Shown one piece after another: positions 1 to 8,704 of a stretch of DNA of 64,000 nucleotides. Location of the stretch: positions 266,102 to 330,101 of the forward strand of contig NZ_PYFX01000007.1 of the NCBI RefSeq assembly GCF_003020115.1. The letters are read 5' to 3'. Below the pieces are notes generated by a model. That model saw only the letters and a list, made by a program, of their open reading frames with translations. It made no database searches and was not told where the DNA came from. Within the stretch, counting starts at the first letter, position 1; the number at the start of each line of letters is the position of its first letter. Source of the DNA: Bradyrhizobium sp. MOS002 (GTDB lineage: Bacteria > Pseudomonadota > Alphaproteobacteria > Rhizobiales > Xanthobacteraceae). The position numbers were made by a program, and so were the translations under genes.

Positions 1-35
1 TACATCAAGACCGCCTGATCAGTAAGACGGCCCGA

Positions 36-1073
36 TCATTCCTGCTGGTCGGCTTTGGGCGCAGTGCCCTCGGGCGCCGGAGCCAGCTCGTGGATTGCCT
101 CCTTAATGGACTCCAGCGCACGCTCGGCCGCGCGGGTGCCCAGGGCGATGAGGTCCTCCGAGCGGTGGAAATCGAACCAGCCGAATTGGCCGATCCGCGG
201 TGTGATCAGCATATCGGGCGGATCGCCGGCCAGGCGGGCGCGGGTGATGCGGTCCTGCATGATATTGAAGGCGTCGACCATCACCGAAGAGAGGCCGGGC
301 CGGGCGCTGCCGCCGCCGAAGAACTCGCGCTTTACCGTCTTCTCGGGCGAGAAGAATCTCGGGAAGCGCCGCTTTGACGTCGGCTCTTCGGCCGCGGGAA
401 TCTCCGATTCAGGCATTGCGCCGTGCGAATAGACCGTCGTCGAATAGGTGAAGATGTCGCTGGAAAGATTTGCGGCGATGACGATTTCCGCGCCGAGCGC
501 GCGCGCGGCCGAGACTGGCACCGGGTTCACCAATGCGCCGTCGACCAGCCAGCGATCGCCGATCAGGACCGGAGAGAAGATGCCGGGCAGCGCGTAGGAG
601 GCGCGCATCGCGTCGACCACGCGGCCGCGCGTCAACCAGATTTCGTGGCCGGTGCGGACCTCGGTCGCGACGGCCGCAAACTTGATGGGTAAGTCCTCGA
701 TCAGGGCTTGGCCGACCGCGTCCTCGAGCCGGGTCGCGAGCTTCTCGCCGCCGATCAGGCCGGAGCCGTTGAGGCGGATGTCGAGATAGCCGAGGATGTT
801 GCGCATGCCTTGCAGGCTGCGGCCCCATTCTTCCAGCGTGTCGAGCCGGCCGGCCGCATAGAGGCCGCCGACCACGGCGCCGATCGAGGTGCCGACCACC
901 ACGTCGGGCACGATGCCGTTGGCAATCAGGGTTCTCACGATCCCGATATGGGCAAAGCCACGGGCAGCGCCGCCGCCAAGGGCGAGGCCGATGATCGGCC
1001 GGCGGATGCTACCGAGGCCGACCTTCTCGCCGTTCGAGCCGTTCGCACCGCGGCCCTTCAAGATGTCCAGCAC
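36..1073 (-). CDS. Patatin-like phospholipase (RssA/NTE type)
   Basis: Predicted cytoplasmic serine acyl hydrolase acting on phospholipids or acyl esters. The protein of 345 residues has the three patatin hallmarks in order: the glycine-rich oxyanion loop GGGAARG (about 33-39), the nucleophile elbow GTSIG (Ser about 63) and the DGA motif holding the catalytic Asp (about 178). The C-terminal third has no domain I recognise. I chose the GTG at 1073 because AGGAGA lies 7 nt upstream; a longer frame reaches 1124 but its Arg-rich extra residues look untranslated. No partner gene is adjacent; the next gene is divergent. The fold is secure, the substrate unknown. Confidence 0.9.
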   Translation of the reverse strand: MLDILKGRGANGSNGEKVGLGSIRRPIIGLALGGGAARGFAHIGIVRTLIANGIVPDVVVGTSIGAVVGGLYAAGRLDTLEEWGRSLQGMRNILGYLDIRLNGSGLIGGEKLATRLEDAVGQALIEDLPIKFAAVATEVRTGHEIWLTRGRVVDAMRASYALPGIFSPVLIGDRWLVDGALVNPVPVSAARALGAEIVIAANLSSDIFTYSTTVYSHGAMPESEIPAAEEPTSKRRFPRFFSPEKTVKREFFGGGSARPGLSSVMVDAFNIMQDRITRARLAGDPPDMLITPRIGQFGWFDFHRSEDLIALGTRAAERALESIKEAIHELAPAPEGTAPKADQQE

Positions 1074-1321
1074 CAAAACTCTCCTACGCCTGGCCAGCCT
1101 ACGCCACCAGATTAGGCACCGCATTTGCGCTCCGCCATATCATGGGCGAAGCATGGTTTATGCCGCTTTGGAGAGGGCGCTGGGCAGGAGTATGGCGAGC
1201 GGCGGTCGCCTCAGGTCTAATCACGCAGGCGTCAACCGGGTTCCAATAGACATATCGGGCCCGTATTTCCTAGGGTATCAAAGGCTTGAATTTGCCGCGT
1301 TTTCGGTGAAGAGCAAGTGGC

Positions 1322-2395
1322 ATGACTCTCGGGGGTGACGGCATCATCGGATGGCGGCGCAGCGCATCGCTGCTGCCGGCGCTGATGCTTGCCGCGGGCC
1401 TCGTGATATCGGGCCAAGGTGCTGCGCAGGCGCAGCTTTTCTCCGATCGTCCGCCGCCGGTTCCCCCCGCCTCGGTGCCCGATCCCGGCGGTGCGATCAA
1501 TCTGGCGCCGCCTTCCGGGCCGGGCGCCGGCCCCCCAAGCCTGCCGCCGACCCTGTTGCAGCCGACCACGCCCAGCATGCCGCCGCCCGCGGTCACGACC
1601 GTGCCGTCCGCCGCGCCGCTCAACGCGGCTGTGCCCGGACAGGGCGTGCTGTCGCTGACGGCGAAATACGGCAAGGACACCCCGCCGATCACCAGCGGCC
1701 TGGTCTGGCGCGTGTTTGCCGATCGTCCCGACGAGAACGGCACCTTCAAGCTGATCCGCGAGGACCGCAACGCCACGCCGAACATCGTGCTGCCGCCGGG
1801 CAATTACGTCGTGCACGTCGCCTTTGGCCTCGTCAGCGCGGTGCGCACCGTCAGCCTGAAGGCCGAGACCGATCGCGAGTCCTTCGTGCTGCCCGCCGGC
1901 GGCTTGCGCATCGAGGGCCGCGTCGGCACCAGCCGCATTCCGCAGAACCAGATCTCGTTCGCGATCTACAAGGGCAGCCAGTTCGAATCCGGCGAGCGCG
2001 CCTCCTTGGTGCCGAACGTCGCGGCCGGTGACGTCGTGCTGCTGCCGGAGGGCACCTATTACATCATCTCGAATTACGGCGACGCCAATTCGGTGGTGCG
2101 CTCGGACATCCGGGTCCAGGCCAGCAAGCTCACCGACGTCACCATCACCCACCGCGCCGCCGTCATCACGCTCAAGCTCGTCAGCGACAGGGGCGGCGAG
2201 GCGCTCGCCAACACCGCCTGGTCGGTGCTGACCCCCGGCGGCGACGTCATCAAGGAATCGATCGGCGCCTTCCCGCGCGTCGTGCTCTCCGAAGGCGAAT
2301 ACCGTGCTATCGCCAAGAACGAGGGCAAGGTCTACGAGCGCGGCTTCAACGTCGTCAACGGCGTCGACGGCGAAGTGGAAGTGGTCGCCCGCTAG
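1322..2395 (+). CDS. Secreted proline-rich protein of unknown function
   Basis: A 357-residue exported protein. Residues about 12-38 form a signal peptide (hydrophobic LLPALMLAAGLVISG core ending in AQAQ), followed by a Pro/Ala-rich linker to about residue 105. The rest is beta-rich, with what look like three repeated carboxypeptidase-regulatory-like or Ig-like segments (phrases of the type LPPGNYVVHVAFG, LPEGTYYIISNYG and LSEGEYRAIAKNE recur), each ending near a short basic or acidic strand. That repetition suggests a cell-envelope protein with stacked beta sandwiches. Divergent from the patatin gene. I do not recognise a named family. Confidence 0.8.
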   Translation: MTLGGDGIIGWRRSASLLPALMLAAGLVISGQGAAQAQLFSDRPPPVPPASVPDPGGAINLAPPSGPGAGPPSLPPTLLQPTTPSMPPPAVTTVPSAAPLNAAVPGQGVLSLTAKYGKDTPPITSGLVWRVFADRPDENGTFKLIREDRNATPNIVLPPGNYVVHVAFGLVSAVRTVSLKAETDRESFVLPAGGLRIEGRVGTSRIPQNQISFAIYKGSQFESGERASLVPNVAAGDVVLLPEGTYYIISNYGDANSVVRSDIRVQASKLTDVTITHRAAVITLKLVSDRGGEALANTAWSVLTPGGDVIKESIGAFPRVVLSEGEYRAIAKNEGKVYERGFNVVNGVDGEVEVVAR

Positions 2396-2785
2396 TGCTT
2401 GAGCGGTGATGCCGGATGCGGCCCGACGTGGGTCTTCGTGCCTGGTGAACACTTCTCATTCAGCGCACGGATATCCCATATCTTATTACCGCCAGCCCCC
2501 GTCAGGTGTGCGAAAGCAGATGCGCTCCGCTGCTCCGTTTGGTGTTGCGATTTGAACAGCTCTGGCAGCGCTACCAAGCAGGATTGATCAACACCGGCAC
2601 CGCCGGCTTATTCCAGAGCCGCCGCAACTTCGTCAAAGCCGGTGCAAGATACCTTTTTCCGATAATCAATTTTATTCTCTTTCCATCCTGCTGCGTTATA
2701 TGTCGGGCATCTCTCCAAAGGAGGAGGCCGGAGCAGGCTTGTGCGTCTGCGAGACCGGCAAGGAGCAGGGGCCAAGCTCGTCGGC
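2396..2785. other. Intergenic stretch, no supported gene
   Basis: About 390 bases between the secreted protein and the next small gene. Short open frames exist on both strands but none has a Shine-Dalgarno sequence, codon bias or recognisable product. A TTTATTCTCTTTCC-like AT-rich patch near 2670 could hold the promoter of the downstream small gene. Nothing else seen. Confidence 0.5.
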
Positions 2786-2980
2786 ATGTTCGAAGTGATC
2801 CTCACCAGGCGTAAGCGGTTCGGCTGGCGGTGGCAGGTGTGCGACCAATCCGGCAAGAAATTTGCCGATGGCTTCGAGCGCACCCGGCCGTCCGCCAAAT
2901 ATCACGGCGAGCGCGCATTGTTCTTTCTGTTGTCGCAGGCCCATCTGCGCAATCGCTCCGCGGCCCCCAGCGAGGACTAG
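2786..2980 (+). CDS. Small conserved-type basic protein
   Basis: A 64-residue protein beginning MFEVILTRRKRFGWRWQVCD. The alternating basic and aromatic residues, followed by SRP-like 'RTRPSAKYHGERALFFLL', resemble a family of short uncharacterised Bradyrhizobium proteins that I know only as hypothetical. I took the internal ATG at 2786 rather than the ORF start at 2741 because the family-like sequence begins there. No operon partner. Function unknown. Confidence 0.5.
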   Translation: MFEVILTRRKRFGWRWQVCDQSGKKFADGFERTRPSAKYHGERALFFLLSQAHLRNRSAAPSED

Positions 2981-3059
2981 TGGCGGCTGCGTGTGCGGGT
3001 TTCCACGTCCCGGCTTGCGGCTTCGCTCATCCGGCGACGAGACTTCTCTGCGAGCGCCG

Positions 3060-4058
3060 TCAGATATCCACGACGAGCTTGCCTTGCGTCGCGCGATCGC
3101 GGATCAGCGCATAGGCATCGCCGACGTTCTCCAGCGTGAAGTGCCGGGCATCGAGCGTAGGCACGAGCTTGCCTGCCTCAATCAGGCGCGTAGCTTCCGT
3201 CATGATCTCTCCGTGATGGGTGCGGCCTTCGCCTGACAGCAGTGGCAGCAGCGTAAACACGCCGGAATAGGTGGCGGCGCGGAACGAAAGCGGCGCAAGC
3301 GCATGCGTCCCCCATCCGAGCGCACTCACGACATGGCCGAAGCGGCGCACCGCTTCGAAGGAGGCGTCGAGTACCTTGCCGCCGACGGTGTCGTAGACGA
3401 CGTCGAACCCGCTGCCGCCGGTATGTTCTGCAACATAAGTCGCGACGGCGGTATCGCGATCGATGAAGGTCGCGCCAAAGCCTTCGACGGTGGCGCGCTG
3501 CGATGCCGAGCCGGTCGCGAACACATCTGCTCCGAACGCGCGCGCGATCTGGATCGCGACGTGGCCGACGCCGCCTGCGCCGCCATGGATCAGCACCTTC
3601 TGGCCGGCCTTCAGCGCCGCGCGGTCAATCAGTCCTTCCCAGGCCGTGATGAAGATGAGGGGCAGGGCGGCTGCCTCCCGCATGCTGAGATTGGCAGGCT
3701 TCAACGCCAGCAGGTCGGCGTCGACAGCGGCGAGTTCGGCGAGCGATCCTTGCACACCGCCGACGCCTCCCGTCATGCCATAGACCTCGTCGCCCGGCTT
3801 GAACCGCGAGACCTCACGCCCGGTCTGTTCGATCACGCCGGCGAGATCCAGCCCGAGAATCGCAGGCAGCGGATGGCGCGCATGCGGCGCGGCGCCGGCG
3901 TGGATTTTGGTGTCGAGCGGATTGACCCCGCTCGCGCGGATTCGCACCAGCACCTCGCGCGGGCCGATCTCCGGCGTGGAGATCGTTGAGAGGCGCAGCG
4001 GCACGTTGTGGGCCTCCATGACGGCCGCGCGCATCGTCGATTGTCTCGTCATGATCAT
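3060..4058 (-). CDS. Zinc-independent MDR alcohol dehydrogenase / quinone oxidoreductase
   Basis: NAD(P)H-dependent oxidoreductase of the medium-chain dehydrogenase/reductase superfamily, 332 residues. The N-terminal GroES-like domain (about 9-125) includes the segment ILGLDLAGVIEQTG. The Rossmann domain carries the nucleotide-binding loop GGAGGVG (about 159-165). The catalytic and structural zinc cysteines are absent, which points to the quinone oxidoreductase/enoyl reductase branch. The open frame continues upstream to 4514, but that part is antisense to the divergent regulator. The ATG at 4058 has GGAG about 5 nt upstream; an ATG at 4052 is also possible. It is probably controlled by the divergent LysR regulator. 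Confidence 0.9.
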   Translation of the reverse strand: MIMTRQSTMRAAVMEAHNVPLRLSTISTPEIGPREVLVRIRASGVNPLDTKIHAGAAPHARHPLPAILGLDLAGVIEQTGREVSRFKPGDEVYGMTGGVGGVQGSLAELAAVDADLLALKPANLSMREAAALPLIFITAWEGLIDRAALKAGQKVLIHGGAGGVGHVAIQIARAFGADVFATGSASQRATVEGFGATFIDRDTAVATYVAEHTGGSGFDVVYDTVGGKVLDASFEAVRRFGHVVSALGWGTHALAPLSFRAATYSGVFTLLPLLSGEGRTHHGEIMTEATRLIEAGKLVPTLDARHFTLENVGDAYALIRDRATQGKLVVDI

Positions 4059-4082
4059 CTTGCTCCGTTTTCGGCCTCCAAT

Positions 4083-4105
4083 ATGCCCATTATTTTTTGC
4101 ATGGG
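4083..4105. promoter_or_regulatory. Inverted repeat between divergent dehydrogenase and LysR genes
   Basis: CCCAT and ATGGG form an inverted repeat separated by 10 AT-rich bases, overlapping a second pair ATGC/GCAT. It sits in the 100-bp gap between the divergent genes, where a LysR regulator normally binds. Spacing is one base short of the classical T-N11-A box. Inference from position and symmetry only. Confidence 0.4.
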
Positions 4106-4158
4106 AATGAATGAGAATGTACGATTGCCGTGCGTTTTTGTATGAGGAGGCCAGCTCG

Positions 4159-5010
4159 ATGGACTGGAGCGATCTGCGCATCTTCCTGGCGATCGCGCGC
4201 GAAGGCACGCTCGGTGCGGCCGCGCGGAAGATCGGCCAGACCCAGCCGACGATGGGGCGGCGACTTCGCGCGCTCGAACAGTCGCTCGGACAGACGCTAT
4301 TCCAGCGCACGGCGGATGGTTTCGTGCTGACCGACGAGGGCACGGCCGTGCTGGGCCACGCCGAGCGGATTGAAGAGGAGGCGCTCGCTTTGGAGCGGCG
4401 TGCGTCCGGCGCGGAGACGCAGCTCGACGGCTTGCTGCGTCTGTCGTCGTCGGACTGGTTCGGGACAGTGATACTCTCGCCGGTGATTGCCGCCTTCGGC
4501 AAGCGCCATCCCAAAGTGACGGTCGAGCTTCTGACCGATGCGCGCCTCTACAGCCTGCCGCGCCGCGAGGCCGATCTCGTCTTCCGCATCAAACCGTTCG
4601 ACGAGCCTGAAGTGATCTCCCGGAAGCTGCTCCACATTCCCTACGCCCTCTACGGCAAGAAAGGCAGCAAGCCGCCACGCGCCGGCGACGGTAGCGGTGT
4701 CCGCGTTGTGACCATGAATGCTGAATTCGCCGACATGCCCGATGCCCTGTGGCTGAAGCGCACGCTGCCGAATATGGAAATCGCCTCGCGCAGCAACAAC
4801 CGGCAGGCGCAGGCGGAGCTTTGCGCGAGCGGCGGCGGGCTCGCGGTGCTGCCGCGTCCGCTCGGCGATCGCGACCGCCGGCTGGTCGCGCTCGACATCG
4901 GCGCGACGCCACCCGGCCGCGACACTTTTGTGGGTTATCATCGCGATCTCAGGCGCCTCGCCCGCCTGCGCGCGCTGCTCGATCTCGTGATCGAGCGATT
5001 GGCAGGGTAG
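4159..5010 (+). CDS. LysR-family transcriptional regulator
   Basis: DNA-binding regulator of 283 residues with the usual N-terminal winged helix-turn-helix (MDWSDLRIFLAIAREGTLGA, then a recognition helix around TQPTMGRRLRALEQ) and a periplasmic-binding-protein-like effector domain (about 90-280). The ATG at 4159 was chosen over 4111 because AGGAGG lies 8 nt upstream and the family starts at this residue. It is divergent from the dehydrogenase at 3060-4058 and likely regulates it. The stop codon overlaps the beginning of a palindromic repeat at 5007. Confidence 0.92.
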   Translation: MDWSDLRIFLAIAREGTLGAAARKIGQTQPTMGRRLRALEQSLGQTLFQRTADGFVLTDEGTAVLGHAERIEEEALALERRASGAETQLDGLLRLSSSDWFGTVILSPVIAAFGKRHPKVTVELLTDARLYSLPRREADLVFRIKPFDEPEVISRKLLHIPYALYGKKGSKPPRAGDGSGVRVVTMNAEFADMPDALWLKRTLPNMEIASRSNNRQAQAELCASGGGLAVLPRPLGDRDRRLVALDIGATPPGRDTFVGYHRDLRRLARLRALLDLVIERLAG

Positions 5011-5080
5011 CCCGGGTGAGCGAATACCCGGGACGGCTCGTGGTAGGAATCCCGGATGTCGCTTCGCTCATCCGGGCTAC
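5007..5080. repeat. REP-like palindrome
   Basis: Outer arms GTAGCCCGGGTGAGCGAA (5007 onward) and TTCGCTCATCCGGGCTAC (ending 5080) form an inverted repeat around a second CCCGGGA/TCCCGGA pair. This 'AGCCCGGATGAGCGAAGCG' type is a common dispersed palindrome in Bradyrhizobium genomes as I remember them. It overlaps the stop codon of the LysR gene and may act as its terminator. Confidence 0.7.
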
Positions 5081-5142
5081 AAGACCTTGTGTTGCCTGTC
5101 GGCAAAACACCCAAGCTGTCAGTCAACGCGCGCCACCAAAAA

Positions 5143-5500
5143 TATTCCACTTTACCGAAATTCGGAAACGGCGTATGTGTCGCCGCAACCCGGCCCAAGG
5201 AAGAGGGGCGTATCGCGATCGTCACGAACGCGGGCCGGGCGGCGGTGGACGTTAGTCACATCGGCGCGAACGGCTTCGCAGGGCGGGCAACCGTGAGTGA
5301 AGGCCTCGCGCACACGACCGGTGTGATCGGCGTACGGCGAAATCGTGTGGTCCTGACGCCCGGGGTCTGTGCGTCAAGTGTTTGCGGTGATGTGGTTGCC
5401 TAACCGGGCACACGCCTCAGCCATCCGCAAGGCGACGGGGGCAATAGTGCATCGCTCCCCGGGGAGAGCACGACATAAGCCGTAAAGCCACTGCGCAGGG
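5143..5500. repeat. Left part of a dispersed intergenic element
   Basis: This stretch (AAATATTCCACTTTACCG through GCGCAGGG) resembles a decayed repetitive element that I recall from many Bradyrhizobium and Rhodopseudomonas intergenic regions, often mis-annotated as short hypothetical proteins. The conserved-looking frame 5056-5403 (GRIAIVTNAGRAAVDVSH and similar) is one such apparent product. It ends in GCGCAGGG at 5493-5500, whose inverted partner CCCTGCGC lies at 13072-13079 on the far side of the phage-like island. Family identity is from memory. Confidence 0.45.
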
Positions 5501-5811
5501 ATATGCACAGGCAAAAAAATCATTGCACATCAACGCCCAAGGCCGGTGGCGTATGCTCGGTGTCAAAAAGTGCTGCAAGTCCTGCATACCTCGCAGGAAG
5601 GCCGTACAGGCGCATTGAACCGCGCCCCGCCCCTTTCCGCGCCGCCGCGCCAAAAACGCATTACGGACTCGCGCTCGCGATCTTGCGGCCCTCTGACGGC
5701 GGCCGCTCCCTTACGGGCACATAATCCGCCACAGTGGTTTTCCGTGCTCGGCCAACGCCTCGCTTTATGCACGTCCGCGGGCTTATGGTTCCACTAAGTC
5801 CTTAATGAATA
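5501..5811. other. Island left-end region without genes
   Basis: About 310 bases between the left half of the dispersed element and the truncated nuclease. No frame here has coding character. The left junction of the integrated element should lie in this stretch; I could not find a convincing direct repeat shared with 12917-13071. Confidence 0.4.
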
Positions 5812-6084
5812 TCACCATTTTAAGCTGCGATCGGCGACGCGGCCGTCGATGCAGAACAGCGCAAAATCGGGATAGCCTTTCCGTACGCCCATTCTTGCCA
5901 ACCTGCCGGCAGTGGCGGCGCTTCTGTGCTCGCCGAACGGCAGATGCACCCATTCCCAGGACGGCAGCGCCCAGCGCCGCAGGATGTCGGCGATCGTGAC
6001 ATGCAGTTGAAATTCGCCCGGCGCCGGCAGTGCCTGGCCGCGCTGCTTGCGCGATCGGAAGAGGTGCAATTGCCGTTCGGTCAC
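5812..6084 (-). pseudogene. Truncated VRR-NUC-type phage nuclease
   Basis: Ninety residues starting MTERQLHLFRSRKQRGQ (GTG start at 6084). The segment WEWVHLPFGEHRSAATAGRLARMGVRKGYPDFALF matches the N-terminal half of phage VRR-NUC endonucleases, which resolve or nick DNA and often lie near packaging genes. Family members continue with an E-x-K catalytic pair and a further 40 or so residues. Here the frame runs into SLKW and stops at 5812, so the catalytic Lys strand is lost. Probably inactive, cut at or near the left end of the island. The preceding gene ends 22 bp upstream. Confidence 0.6.
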
Positions 6085-6105
6085 CGCTACGCCATGCCGC
6101 TCTGG

Positions 6106-6582
6106 TCATTCCCCCACCGCCCGCGGCCACGCCCCGCTGCGCCGCTCCAACTCGGCCTCAAGCTCGGTGACGCGCGCTTTCAACCGTTTGTTTTCCCCCG
6201 TCCAGGACACGGCGCGTCTCGCCGCCGCAACTTGCCGCTTGTGTTCGCGTGCGATCCAGGCGTCGCATTCAACATGCAAGGTGCGCACGGAGCGAATTCG
6301 GTCAGCCAGCGCAACGAAGAATTCCGTCCGCATGGTGTTGCGGCGGCCGGCGTCGTTGTCCATGCTCGACAAGATGATCGCCGACAACGACGGCCAGAAC
6401 GAGGTCAGGCTGATGTCGCTTAGTTCACGATCACATTGTCCGGCATAGTCGGCGAGCAGCTTACCGAGGTCGCCGACCGTCTCGACGACGCGGCGGGGAA
6501 AGTCGCCCTGGCGTGCACGCTGATCGAGGCACCTCGTCAACAGCGGCTCGCCGGCCGCATCTCGCGGAATGTCGGTTGTCAT
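6106..6582 (-). CDS. Phage-type hypothetical protein with C-terminal coiled coil
   Basis: A 158-residue protein with no domain I recognise. Residues about 1-95 are mixed helical (PRRVVETVGDLGKLLADYAGQ). Residues about 110-150 are rich in Arg, Ala, Glu and Lys with heptad spacing (GENKRLKARVTELEAELERR), a likely coiled coil. It begins 8 bp after the capsid stop codon on the same strand, so it is probably cotranscribed with it. It could be a head-associated or DNA-handling protein, but nothing in the sequence decides this. Confidence 0.6.
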   Translation of the reverse strand: MTTDIPRDAAGEPLLTRCLDQRARQGDFPRRVVETVGDLGKLLADYAGQCDRELSDISLTSFWPSLSAIILSSMDNDAGRRNTMRTEFFVALADRIRSVRTLHVECDAWIAREHKRQVAAARRAVSWTGENKRLKARVTELEAELERRSGAWPRAVGE

Positions 6583-6589
6583 GGCAGCC

Positions 6590-7708
6590 TCACCAGTTCA
6601 CGCCGGTCATCCACGCGACGCTGCCGGTCCTGCGCAAATTCCGATTGATGTCGAGCAAGCTTCTCAATGCGAGCGTCGCGGTTTGAAATAGCGACTGCGC
6701 CGGCGCACTGATCGCGTTCGGGCTGCCAGCGACGCCGATCTGAGCCGGCGTGTCGGACATGTGGATCAGAGCTTCCTCGGTGCTCGATAGGTCGATCGTT
6801 CCAACGATCGAGGCGAACGCCGCGCAATCGATCGCGATCACCGTGCGATTGGGCAGGAAAGGCGCCCTGATCGCCGGTGTTGGCAGGAGCATGTTTCCTA
6901 ATGTGACGCTCTGCGGCGTGGCGACGATCAACGCCGGCTTGATCGCGGGCTTGATAGCGTTGAGCAGCGCCTCGACGTCCGCGACCGCTCTGTCGAATGT
7001 GTTGCCGGTGCCGGCGGCCGTCGGCGTCAAGCCGGCGATGCCGGCGCGCAGGCCAGGCGGCCGGATCGCGTCGCCGGCGACGTTGTCGAGCAAGATGTTG
7101 TCGACCGCGAGCGTCAAGTCCTCACGCAGGATCGTTTCGAGCGAGGTCTCGACGGAGGCGGCCGAGCCTTGCAGCGTTTCTTTCGTCAACGCGACAATGC
7201 TCGCGGCCTTTCTCGGCGGCAGGTTCGTGCTGTTGATCAGCAACGCGCCGACGCCGACGGCCGCGCCTTCGGCGACGAAGTTGCCGGATGGCACCGGCTG
7301 CACGCTCGGCACGCGGGTGACGGAATTGCCGCTGAATGTGTATTGCAAACCCATCGCGCGCAGTTGGCTGAAAACCGACTGCGGCAGCATTCTGTCGGCG
7401 ATGTCGGCGACCATGACGCCGATCAGTTCCGCGCTCCAACCGGCAGTGTCGGTGCGAGCCGGTCCAGTCGCGGCTTTGAGTTCGAGGTCATACGGCCACA
7501 GTTGCTGCGCGACAGCCGCGGCCGACCGTTTCGTGACGCGGCTGATGAGTGCGCAAGCGGCCGTGCGAGCGGTCAAACAGCCGTTGCGGATTGAGGTGCT
7601 GTTGGCGGCGGCGAGCCGTGCGGTTTTGTGGTCCACGCGGTTCACGACGCTGCGCACGTCTCGCAGTTCGGATCGCATCAGGCCGAGGGTGTGTGTAAGA
7701 TCATTCAT
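6590..7708 (-). CDS. Phage major capsid protein, HK97-like
   Basis: A 372-residue structural protein forming the icosahedral head shell. The first 50 residues are helical and basic, as expected for a scaffold or delta domain. The core contains the P-domain-like stretch SVTRVPSVQPVPSGNFVAEG and the A-domain-like segment around PALIVATPQSVTLGN. The terminus RRTGSVAWMTGVNW is typical of rhizobial HK97-fold capsid proteins. The ATG at 7708 fits. In phages this gene is preceded by portal and prohead protease genes; here the upstream 1.4 kb has none. That absence is the main oddity. Confidence 0.78.
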   Translation of the reverse strand: MNDLTHTLGLMRSELRDVRSVVNRVDHKTARLAAANSTSIRNGCLTARTAACALISRVTKRSAAAVAQQLWPYDLELKAATGPARTDTAGWSAELIGVMVADIADRMLPQSVFSQLRAMGLQYTFSGNSVTRVPSVQPVPSGNFVAEGAAVGVGALLINSTNLPPRKAASIVALTKETLQGSAASVETSLETILREDLTLAVDNILLDNVAGDAIRPPGLRAGIAGLTPTAAGTGNTFDRAVADVEALLNAIKPAIKPALIVATPQSVTLGNMLLPTPAIRAPFLPNRTVIAIDCAAFASIVGTIDLSSTEEALIHMSDTPAQIGVAGSPNAISAPAQSLFQTATLALRSLLDINRNLRRTGSVAWMTGVNW

Positions 7709-7815
7709 GGCAACATCAGTTCCTGCGGCCCAAGGCCGTTGATGGGAAATCTGGCTGCCAGTGCCCGTGGCGTCAGCGTCGGCGTCCCGACGCGCGCTTG
7801 TTCGCGAGCATCGCC

Positions 7816-8115
7816 ATGGTGGACCGCGACGCAGGCGGGATCAAGCGCGAATGTGTTACGGTCGCGGCCATGCCGATTTCAGCACGCCAATGTCACCGCC
7901 TCATCGTGGACGATCGATCGTTTGACCCGGTAGCAATTGCTAAGACGGCGCGCGATGTGCTCGGCGAGAACCCGCAACTCACGCTGCTCGACGTCGAGGT
8001 CGCACTACGCGATGCGCGCTGTTGGGCATTCGTGATCGCGGCGCCTGGCGGGTTCGAGGTCGTCGGCGGCGTCCTGGCTCACCGCGCTCGGCTCGCCGCG
8101 CTCGATCGATCCTAG
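7816..8115 (+). CDS. Hypothetical protein within the island, opposite strand
   Basis: About 99 residues (ATG 7816; another ATG at 7870 gives 81). Codons are GC-ending and the sequence has normal amino-acid composition (LIVDDRSFDPVAIAKTARDVLGENPQ, ending ARLAALDRS), so it looks translated, while the overlapping minus-strand frames do not. It runs opposite to the phage-like genes on both sides. No recognisable domain. Could be a cargo or accessory gene. No clear ribosome-binding site. Confidence 0.45.
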   Translation: MVDRDAGGIKRECVTVAAMPISARQCHRLIVDDRSFDPVAIAKTARDVLGENPQLTLLDVEVALRDARCWAFVIAAPGGFEVVGGVLAHRARLAALDRS

Positions 8116-8272
8116 GAAGCGAACCGCAAGACGCTGGCGGCATGGCGGGCGGCGACGACAGCGGCGATGGTCGGGTGATGCGAGGTCGGGCGGCGCCATG
8201 GCACAAACTGCATAGACGCCCGCTCGTGGCGGGCGCATCATACTACCCGGTTGGCGTGTATCGGGGGACACC

Positions 8273-8365
8273 ATGATCAGCTTGACCCGGGTTTTCGACA
8301 TCGCCGTGATCGCGATTGGCACGTTCAACGTGGTGCTGGTGGGAATGCTCATCCTTTCCTTCTGA
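8273..8365 (+). CDS. Possible 30-residue single-span membrane peptide
   Basis: Reads MISLTRVFDIAVIAIGTFN followed by VVLVGMLILSF and a stop. Almost the whole peptide is one hydrophobic helix with a basic N-terminus, and GGGGA lies 5 nt before the ATG. Too short to be certain; a conserved homologue would be needed. Confidence 0.35.
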   Translation: MISLTRVFDIAVIAIGTFNVVLVGMLILSF

Positions 8366-8482
8366 TGTGCTCGCTGGCCGTCGCGTGTTGGCGAGTAGCC
8401 CGCGCTCTGCGCGCCTCAATTCTACCATCCGACTCAGGCCGTGGTTGCATTCGTTGCCGGCGGGCCGCGTGTTGAGGCGCTG

Positions 8483-8704
8483 CTATCTTGCCGGAGGCGC
8501 GAGGCGACGGAAGCGGACAGACAGGGCGCCCGGTTTGCGACTTCGAAGGCGGCGCGAACTAGGGCATGTGAAGCGTATTGGGGGAACACCGCGGGCGCGC
8601 CGCTCTGCGTCTTCGACCAGACCTCGAAGATATTCCAATTCTGAGAGCTGAGAAGTGAGTTCGCCAAGTCGTTCGACGTAAAGGATTGCGCGAGAGCCTC
8701 GCAT
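8483..8704 (-). CDS. Small phage-type protein with coiled-coil core
   Basis: A 73-residue protein. The start at 8704 is well supported: GGGAGGAG lies 4-5 nt upstream of the ATG. Residues about 10-35 (ERLGELTSQLSELEYLRGLVEDAERRAR) show heptad-like leucines. The C-terminus is Arg-rich. It lies on the strand of the phage-like genes between the HNH and capsid genes. Function unknown; it may be a small terminase-associated or regulatory protein, but I see no DNA-binding motif. Confidence 0.5.
   Translation of the reverse strand: MRGSRAILYVERLGELTSQLSELEYLRGLVEDAERRARGVPPIRFTCPSSRRLRSRKPGALSVRFRRLAPPAR

Noticed and set aside
5417..5797. Several short frames at the left of the island
   Set aside because: They overlap the dispersed element and change frame often; none has codon bias or a ribosome-binding site.
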